From Aulostomus chinensis (lineage: Eukaryota; Chordata; Actinopteri; Syngnathiformes; Aulostomidae): 64,000 nucleotides of DNA. The stretch is from the NCBI GenBank assembly GCA_037954235.1, contig JBBMOA010000006.1:31110041-31174040 (forward strand). The letters are read 5' to 3'. The notes beneath the pieces were generated by a model. It worked only from the letters and a program-made list of their open reading frames with translations, was not told the origin of the DNA and made no database searches. Made by a program: the position numbers and the translations under genes. Each line of letters opens with the position of its first letter. The first letter of the stretch is position 1. Of this stretch, positions 57,690 through 64,000 are shown one piece after another.

Positions 57690-57765
57690 GTGGCTCTACC
57701 ATGCAGAAAGAACCAGCCACGTATACTTAGCTTGAAGCTAATGGAGACTGACAGCTACAGCAGTT
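57690..57765 (+). repeat. Dispersed repeat, copy C
   Basis: CCAGCCACGTATACTTAGC, TTGAAGCTAATGGAGACTG and CAGCTACAGCAG match copy A (9820-9905) in the same order. Copy B (33008-33085) lies on the other strand. Confidence 0.7.
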
Positions 57766-58184
57766 AATCCAGCCGTGTGCTCAGTAATCCACACACACTT
57801 TGATTGGAGATCACATCTAACTGACTACACTGAGTGTCAGCATTTGGCGTGACAGGCAAGCACTGATTAACCAACGACGATTGAGCTGGTGCCCATGGGC
57901 CTCTGATGTTTAGGGGGCCTCTGGCCTCCAGGGACCTCTGACCTCTAGGGGGCCTCCTAACTCCACCACCTATAGCGTCCAAGTTGGACTTTCTTTTGGT
58001 TTCAATAAAATGAATAATAAAATTTCTGCCTCACATCACAACGATGACGATGATGATGATAATGATGATGGTGGTGGTGACAATGACAACAATGAGTCAG
58101 GTGACCATGAGAATTGGATAGCACAAAGATGATCAGAGTCATTACAGAAGACTGACATGGCAGTGGAAAAGCGAGTTTGATATC
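57766..58184. other. Non-coding stretch beside the LINE 3' end
   Basis: Contains short GGGGCCTC/ACCTCT repeats (57895-57960) and an imperfect GAT/GGT tract (58037-58085). No gene was recognised. Confidence 0.5.
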
Positions 58185-58237
58185 GTCATTGTCGTCCTCC
58201 TCTTATCCGGTGGGTCCGGGTTGCGGGGGCAGCAGCC

Positions 58238-58514
58238 TCAACAAGGAAGCTCAGGCTGTCCTCTCCCAGCCACTTCCACCAGCTCTTCTGGGGGAATCCC
58301 AAGGCGTTCCCTGGCCATCTGAGAGATATAATCCCTCCAGCGTGTCCTGGGTCGGCCTCGGGGCCTCCTCCCGGTTTGGCATGCCTGGAACACCTCCTGA
58401 GGGAGGCATCCAGGAGGCGTCCTCACCAGATGCCTGAACCACCTCCACTGACTCCTCTACATGGAGGAGCAGCAGCTCTACTCTGAGTCCCTCCTGAATG
58501 ACTGAGCTTCTCAC
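58238..58514 (-). pseudogene. LINE C-terminal region, frameshifted
   Basis: Two overlapping frames hold the element's end: EGLRVELLLLHVEESVEVVQASG (58514 side) and CLPQEVFQACQTGRRPRGRPRTRWRDYISQMARERLGIPPEELVEVAG split into blocks around 58420-58250. The GRPRTRWRDY block is typical for this LINE group. Inactive remnant. Confidence 0.8.
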
Positions 58515-58574
58515 CCTGTCTCTGAGGGAGAGCCCAGCCTCCCTGAGGAGGGAACTCGTTTCAGCCGCTTGTAT

Positions 58575-59662
58575 TCAGGATATTGTTCTTTCGGTCATTA
58601 CCCAGAGCTCATGACCACAGGTGAGGGTTGGAACGTAGATTGACCGGTAAATCAAGAGCCTCGCCTTTTGGCTCAGCTCCCTCTTCACCACAACAGACTG
58701 GATAGGTACCCCCATCACTGCGGATGCCGCCCCAATCCACCTGTCAATCTCCTGCTCCATCCTACCCTCACTTGTGAATAAGACCCCGAGATACTTAAAC
58801 TCCTCCACCTGAGGTAAGACCTCCCCCCCGACCAAACCACCCTTTTCAGGCTGAGGACCATGGCCTCAGACTTGGAGGAGCTGATTCTCATCCCAGCCAC
58901 TTCACATCCAGCTGCCAACTGTCCCAGCAAGAGCTGGAGGTCGTGGCCTGATGAAGCTAAGAGGACTACGTCATCTGCAAAAAGCAGAGACGACATCCTC
59001 CCACCACCAAACTCGACCCTCTCCACCACCCGGCTGCACCTAGAAATTCTGTCCGTAAAGGTTATGAACAGAACCGGTGATAAAGGGCAGCCTAGGCGGA
59101 GTTCAACCCTCACCGGGAACAAGTCCGACTTACTGCCGGCAACGCGGACCAGGCTATCACTCCTCTGGTAAAAAGACCGAATGTGCCCTTTGTAAGGGGC
59201 CCTCCACCCCATACTCCTGGAGTACCCCCCCCCCCCCCCCCCCACGGTGTTTCTGGGAACATGGTCATAAGCCTTCTCCAGATCCACAAAGCACGTGTGG
59301 ACTGGTTGGGCAAACTCCCATGCCCCCTCCAGGACCCTAGCGAGGGTGAAGTGCTGATCCACGGTTCCACGGCCTGGACGAAAACCACACTGCTCCTCCT
59401 CAATCTGAGGTTTGACTATCGCCTTAACCCTCCTCTCCAGCACCCTGGCGTAGACCTTTCCAGGGAGGCTGAGGAGTGTGATCCCCTGATAGTTGGAACA
59501 AACCCTCTGGTCCCTTTTCTTAAAGATGGGGTCCACCACCCTGGTCTGCCACTCCAAAGGCACCGCCCCTGATGTCCATGCAATGTTGCAGGGACATGTC
59601 AGCCAAGACAGTCCCACAACATCCAGAGCCTTGAGATACCCAGGGCGGATCTCATCCACCAC
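58575..59662 (-). pseudogene. LINE reverse transcriptase, frameshifted
   Basis: The frame 59662-58715 (315 codons) carries RT blocks in order: EIRPGYLKALDVVG, NYQGITLLSLPGKVYARVLE, EEEQCGFRPGRGTVDQ, CFVDLEKAYDHVPR, LGCPLSPVLFITFTDRISR and SSLLFADDVVLLASSGHDLQ. It shifts near 58850, and the thumb block EVLPQVEEFKYLGVLFTSEG plus SIYVPTLTCGHELWVMTE continues in another frame (58835-58575). A 19-bp C run (59225-59243) replaces the residues after DHVPR with glycines. The catalytic ADD is kept, but the frame is not continuous. Confidence 0.85.
59225..59243 (+). repeat. Poly-C run, 19 bp, inside the LINE RT
   Basis: Nineteen C residues at a place where related elements have only a short C-rich stretch. 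Reads as poly-Gly on the element strand. Confidence 0.95.
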
Positions 59663-60341
59663 CAGAGCTCTGCCACATGGAGTTGTTTAACTGCCTCTGT
59701 GACTTCTGCCCCGGAGATTGGACGACCCCCCCCCCCCCCCCCAAGCACTCCCCAAACTCTGTCTCTTCCATGGAGTATGTGTTGGTGGGATAGAGGAGTT
59801 CCTCAAAGTATTCCTTCCACCGCCCAATTATCTCCCCAGTTGACATCAGCAGCCTCCCGCCACCACTGTAAACAGTGTGGGCAAGTTGCCGCCTTTCCCC
59901 CCTGAGGCGACAGACAGTTTGCCAGAAACTTTTCGGAGCCGACCAGTAGTCGTTCTCCATGGCCTCACCGAACTCCTCCCACGCCCCAGTTTTTGCCTTG
60001 GCAACTGGCGCGGCTACATAGCGCTTGGCCTGCCAGTACTGGTTGGCTGCCTCTAGAGACCCACAGGCCAGCCATGCCCTGTAAGCCTCCTTCTTCAGCC
60101 TGACGGCTCCCCTCACCTCTGGTGTCCACCAGCGCGTTCGAGGATTACCGCCACGACCAGCCCCAGCAGCCTTACGGCCACAGCTCACAGCAACCGCCTC
60201 GACAATGGCAGAGCGAAACATGGCCCATTCAGACTCAATGTCCCCCACCGCCCCTGGGATGTGGTCAAAGCTCTGCCGAAGGTGGGAGTTGAAGATCATT
60301 CTGACTGGTTCTTCCGCCAGGCGTTCCCAACAAACCCTCAC
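59652..60341 (-). pseudogene. LINE linker region between endonuclease and RT
   Basis: A 229-codon frame with VCWERLAEEPVRMIFNSHLR, GGNPRTRWWTPEVRGAV, EAYRAWLACGS, EFGEAMENDYWSAPKSFWQT and IIGRWKEYFEELLYPTN, the usual linker preceding the RT in RTE-like fish LINEs. It is in a different frame from the RT part at 58715-59662, and the joint near 59650-59750 is disturbed by a 17-bp C run (59726-59742), read as poly-Gly on the element strand. Confidence 0.8.
59726..59742 (+). repeat. Poly-C run, 17 bp, inside the LINE
   Basis: Seventeen C residues between the linker and RT regions of the LINE copy. Confidence 0.95.
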
Positions 60342-60461
60342 TACTCATTTGGGCCTGCCGGGTCTGCACGGCGTCTTCCCCTGCCACCTGATCCAACTCA
60401 CCACCAGGTGGTGATCAGTTGACAGCCCAGCTCCTCTCTTCACCCGAGTGTCCAGAACATG

Positions 60462-61081
60462 TCACAGGTCAGATGATACGGCTATAAAATCGATCATAGA
60501 CCTGCGACCTAGGATGTCCTGGTGCCACGTGCACCGGTGGGCATCCTTATGTTCGAACATGGTGTTAGTTATGGACAAACTGCGGCTTCCAGTAAAATAA
60601 ATAAAGTCCAATAACTGAACACCACTCAGGTTCAGCTCGGGCCTGCCGTTCCTCCCACTCACGCCCTTCCAGGTCACACTGTCATTGCCCACGTGAGCGT
60701 TGAAGTCTCCCAGCAGGACAATGACGACCAAAAAGCACACCCCAGCCCTCCGCCTCTCACCCGGAGCAACTCTAGCGAAAGAGAGAGTCCAACCCCTTTC
60801 AAGGACTATGGTTCCAGACCCGGAGCTATGTGTCGAGGTGAGGCTGACTATATCTAGCCGGTAACGCTCAACCTCTTCCACCAGCTGCGGCTCCTTCCCC
60901 GCCAGAGAGGTAACGTTCCATGTCCCAAAAGCCAGCTTCCATGCCTGGGGGTCAGACAGCCGAGGCCCCGCCTTGGACTACCACCCAAGCCACAATGCAC
61001 CGGACCCTTCTGGTTCCTCCTATGGGTGGTGGGTCCAAGGGAGGACGAGTTCATGTCTCCATTTCCCGAAGGCCTGGCCAC
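60462..61081 (-). pseudogene. LINE endonuclease domain, broken
   Basis: Two minus-strand frames (61081-60854 and 60881-60462) cover the N-terminus and the APE-like endonuclease. Visible pieces are LAFGTWNVTSL-like residues just before EEVERYRLDIVSLTSTHSSG, then RRRAGV, GDFNAHVGND and TWHQDILGRRSMIDFIAVSS. Between RRRAGV and GDFNAHVGND only about 10 residues remain, where related elements have several dozen, so the catalytic core has an internal deletion. It is not functional. Confidence 0.78.
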
Positions 61082-61215
61082 CAGGCGCTTGTCATCGAGC
61101 CCCTACCCCGGGCCTGGCTTCAGGGCGGGGCCCCGGTGCCCCTCTGGGCTGAGTACACAAACTCCTTGATCTTCTTTTCTCCATGAGGGGTCTGTTGAAC
61201 CGTTCTTTGTCTGAT

Positions 61216-62513
61216 GGAAGAAATATTCTCCGTCAGAATGCAGCGGTGAGGAGGACATGTTGAGCCTGACAATGATCAGCTGATCAGCCAGACAGCGAAG
61301 CAGCGGACGGAAGAAACCTGCTGGCAGGTTGGCGAGGAGTTGGCGTCATCATTTATCTTTTGCTTATCTAGTCCAGACTGTCAAGGTCTGATCCTCTTTT
61401 GTTTGAGGAGACTCAACCAGACTCCATTTACAAAGAGACTCGATTAATTGTTTTCTTCTTTATGATATTATGATGATATTAGTGACATTGCAGTAGGGAA
61501 TTAAAGGTTATTTTTGAAGAAGAGTCAGTTATTGCTGGGACAGTGAACAAAAACAGAAGGTTTTTGTTGTGTTGTTTTGTTTATGTCAGGTTTGAATTAA
61601 ATGTGTTTTAGTGTGGAAAAATTATTGTTTCTGCAAATGGGGCTTGCTGGAAGGGTCAAAGTGGTCAAACCCATCATGCTCACACCCAGTGCTGTGGACC
61701 GCAGTCAGTCCTTGACACTACCAGCTTTAAAAATCGTGTGGGGGCACTTTTCTCATGAAACAAATTACGATGATGTAAGAAAAAGAAGTCTAAAAAATGC
61801 CTGGTAGTAACAGAATCAAGCTACTGTTGGAAGACGAACAAGGCCCAAAGCCATCATGCACTGATACCATTGCTGCCAGCCAAGACGAGAAGTGTGGCAA
61901 ATTAAATCCTGCATGGCACATGAGTCCACAGGTGTTGTCTCCCAGGCTGTGGCTGCAGCTTTGGGTGAAAATCCTGTATAAAGTGCAAGTGTTTCCAACA
62001 GATTGTTAGGGTTTATTAGGGCCTCCAACATTCAGTGACTGAGGGCCTCTGCGTTCTTGAGCCATGGCTGGAGTTGGTTCACCTGAACGCACCAGCTGGT
62101 CACACCAGCCTGGAGGTACCGGGCCGCTACATAACTCTGACAGATGCTGTGCCACCATAGTTCCTGCACATTCAATGTCATTTATGAGACTGTGTTGATG
62201 AGTTCCACAAGGGGAGGATCAGCCTTTTTGCAGTTTTAGGAACATGAAATATCAGATTCAACACTTTCAGTTTGGATCCACTGGAGTTTCACCAGAAATT
62301 GCGTGTTGCTGATATGATTAAAATGTCACGACAGAGTAATTCAGGTGCTGATGTGCAGACAGACACATTCATGGGATGAAGTCAGTCTTGGAGGGAGGAC
62401 GGGGTTAAAAAAATAGTGACTGGCAACCAAAATGGTGTCTGTCAAGAAGAGAAAGGCAAGATGAAAGAACATGTCAAGGGAGAGATGATATCTCCTCTGA
62501 GCCCGCGGCACGT
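61216..62513. other. Non-coding stretch, nothing recognised
   Basis: Unique AT-rich sequence with short frames and no motif or repeat I can name. Confidence 0.5.

Positions 62514-62514
<1 letters not shown>

Positions 62515-62566
<52 letters not shown>
62515..62566 (+). repeat. (CA)n microsatellite
   Basis: About 52 bp of uninterrupted CA. Confidence 0.97.
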
Positions 62567-62570
<4 letters not shown>

Positions 62571-62663
62571 AAACCTCTGACAGAGTTTTAATAAAACCTG
62601 TCTGACGCCCTGTCCTTGGGTAAAGTGTGAGTGATGGCCTGGATAGACTCCAGGCTGAGCTGT

Positions 62664-62665
<2 letters not shown>

Positions 62666-62712
<47 letters not shown>
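62666..62712 (+). repeat. (CA)n microsatellite
   Basis: About 47 bp of CA, 100 bp from the previous one. No longer duplicated unit is seen between them. Confidence 0.97.
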
Positions 62713-62716
<4 letters not shown>

Positions 62717-62790
62717 AGGAGACAAAAAAACGTAAAGAATGGTCTGTTGTGACTGACACTCATGCCTCTCGCTTGGCTTCATCTTAATAG

Positions 62791-62935
62791 AGCTCTCTCT
62801 CTATCTCTCTCTCTCCTTCTGTCTCCCCCTCCCTCTCTCTCCCTCTGTCAGTGTCTCTCCCTCTCTCTCCCCCCCCTCCCTCTCCCTCTCCCCTCTGTCT
62901 CTCCCTCTGTCCGTCTCTCTCTCTCTCCCGCCCGT
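62791..62935 (+). repeat. CT-rich pyrimidine tract
   Basis: About 145 bp of CT, CCCTCTCC and CTGTCT words, almost pure pyrimidine on the plus strand. Confidence 0.93.
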
Positions 62936-64000
62936 GTACTTTTGCCAGCTCTGCTGCCGGCCGAGGGATGGAACAGCTGGTTGCAGCGGGTCAATAGACC
63001 CACTTAGCAAGGCCGGACTCTGGTCCTGGTCTCAGTGCCTGTTTTTGAGGAGCCATGAGTTCTATGAAGGCCAAATGTCAGACAGCAGAGTTTTGGATTA
63101 CCACCCAGGAGGAGACACCTCAGGCTCAGGATTGATCACATGGGGGTCAGGTCACACTTCATGGCCATAATAATGCCTCAACCCCTTCAAACGGCGGCTG
63201 TGTCAGCGCAGACCAACACGCGACGGCGTCTACGGCGCCCATGTCTCACCACAACCTTGTTTCAAGCCAACCCTGCAAGAGTAAAGTGAGAAAACGTACT
63301 CTTGTGTCTCACAATGTCTTCATCAACGGAAGCAGGCGCTTCGTAGGGGCTTCAGCCCGTCTCGTGCTCATGTGAGTGGCAGTGCTAGCAGGAACACACT
63401 TTGGAAGCTGTTTGAGAATCACTACCACCCAATTCTTCAAAAACTCATCAACTCCTGATATGAAAATGTCAACAGGAGTCTGTCCCACCTCCTGCCCCCC
63501 ACCTTACCACTGTTGTCTGGACAACCTCTTCGGCCCTGCTGGCTGCCTCAGAGAGTGACGCCAGTGCTCACCACGACCCACCGAAGAAGAGGAGCAGCAT
63601 CAGCATCCAGCCAACGTCTGCAGCGAAGCTATGGGTCTCTCCCTCTCTCTCTCTCTCTGAGCGCACGGTCCAAATGCAAGTCAGGTGACTCATCAGATCC
63701 ACATTTTCTCCCCTGCCAGTTTTCCCTCTGGTATCAACTTTGTTTTGAAGCGCTGACGTTACAGTTTGTTGCTTCATGACATCCAATTCAGATCTTTCTT
63801 TCTTGAAGATTTGAGATGAGAGACTGTCAGTGGAGGTCAAGGAATGAAAAGACATTAGAATCAGGACCACTGCTTCAACCACAACACAAAGGGGAAACAA
63901 AGACCTGCATTTGACAAACACAACCCAGGACATGAGCTCAGATCACGTCAGCCACATCTCTCAGCGGCAGTTCTAGCCAAGTATCAGCTGTTACTCAAGA
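62936..64000. other. Non-coding stretch to window end
   Basis: Contains a short (CT)n tract (63638-63659). Open frames are 121 codons or shorter with no recognised domain. The window ends without entering a visible gene. Confidence 0.5.

Larger units (their letters stand above)
58185..61215 (-). mobile_element. Nearly full-length, decayed RTE/Rex3-like LINE
   Basis: Reading right to left, it holds an APE-type endonuclease (GDFNAHVGND near 60680-60711 and GRRSMIDFI near 60490-60515), a linker, a reverse transcriptase with NYQGITLLSLPGKVYARVLE, EEEQCGFRPGRGT, CFVDLEKAYDHVP and LFADDVVLL (ADD near 58970-58980), a KYLGVLFTSEGRM block and a C-terminal GRRPRGRPRTRWRDY block (near 58340). The 3' end reads CCGGATAAGAGGA. 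The frame is broken by several shifts, the endonuclease has an internal deletion, and two long poly-C tracts (poly-G on the element strand) interrupt it. The RT phrases fit fish RTE-clade LINEs such as Rex3. The clade is from memory. Confidence 0.85.

Overview
The window looks like a piece of a teleost fish chromosome, probably percomorph-like. The reasons are one recognisable vertebrate gene (znf703), fish-type LINE remnants, a complete Penelope-like element, and a very high density of (CA)n, (CT)n and poly-G/C microsatellites. I see no bacterial features, no CRISPR array, and no rRNA or tRNA gene. All family names come from remembered protein motifs, not from a database search.

The only host gene I can support is znf703 (nlz1), on the minus strand at 18.0-21.5 kb. 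It has two coding exons (20751-21011 and 18813-20315) split by a 435-bp GT-AG intron, and the joined product is 587 residues. A GC-rich promoter region lies to its right, and a roughly 0.8-kb 3' UTR with a poly(A) signal to its left. The long non-coding flanks fit a developmental regulator in a gene desert, and several unique stretches with homeodomain- or TALE-like sites are marked as possible enhancers with low confidence.

Mobile DNA: a decayed 3' part of a CR1/L2/Rex1-type LINE (3.9-5.3 kb, +); a complete Penelope-like element (13153-15835) with an unbroken 764-codon RT plus GIY-YIG frame, about 164-bp inverted terminal arms and a 12-bp target duplication; a decayed, nearly full-length RTE/Rex3-like LINE (58.2-61.2 kb, -); and several shorter dispersed repeats, one of them present three times.

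The most unusual part is 27-50 kb, where minisatellites with unit lengths of 21, 61, 28, 25, 12, about 3-6, 11/55/66 and 9 bp make up nearly 9 kb. Three of them (28-bp, 12-bp and GGT/GTT arrays) exceed 1.9 kb, and two show long internal duplications, which points to recent unequal exchange or slippage. Long reading frames over these arrays are artefacts of repeat units that lack stop codons. Other oddities are a perfect 24-bp-stem hairpin at 41.4 kb, two perfect inverted repeats at 38.5 kb, and at least ten G/C homopolymers of 12-19 bp. I found no convincing evidence of a new multi-gene system.
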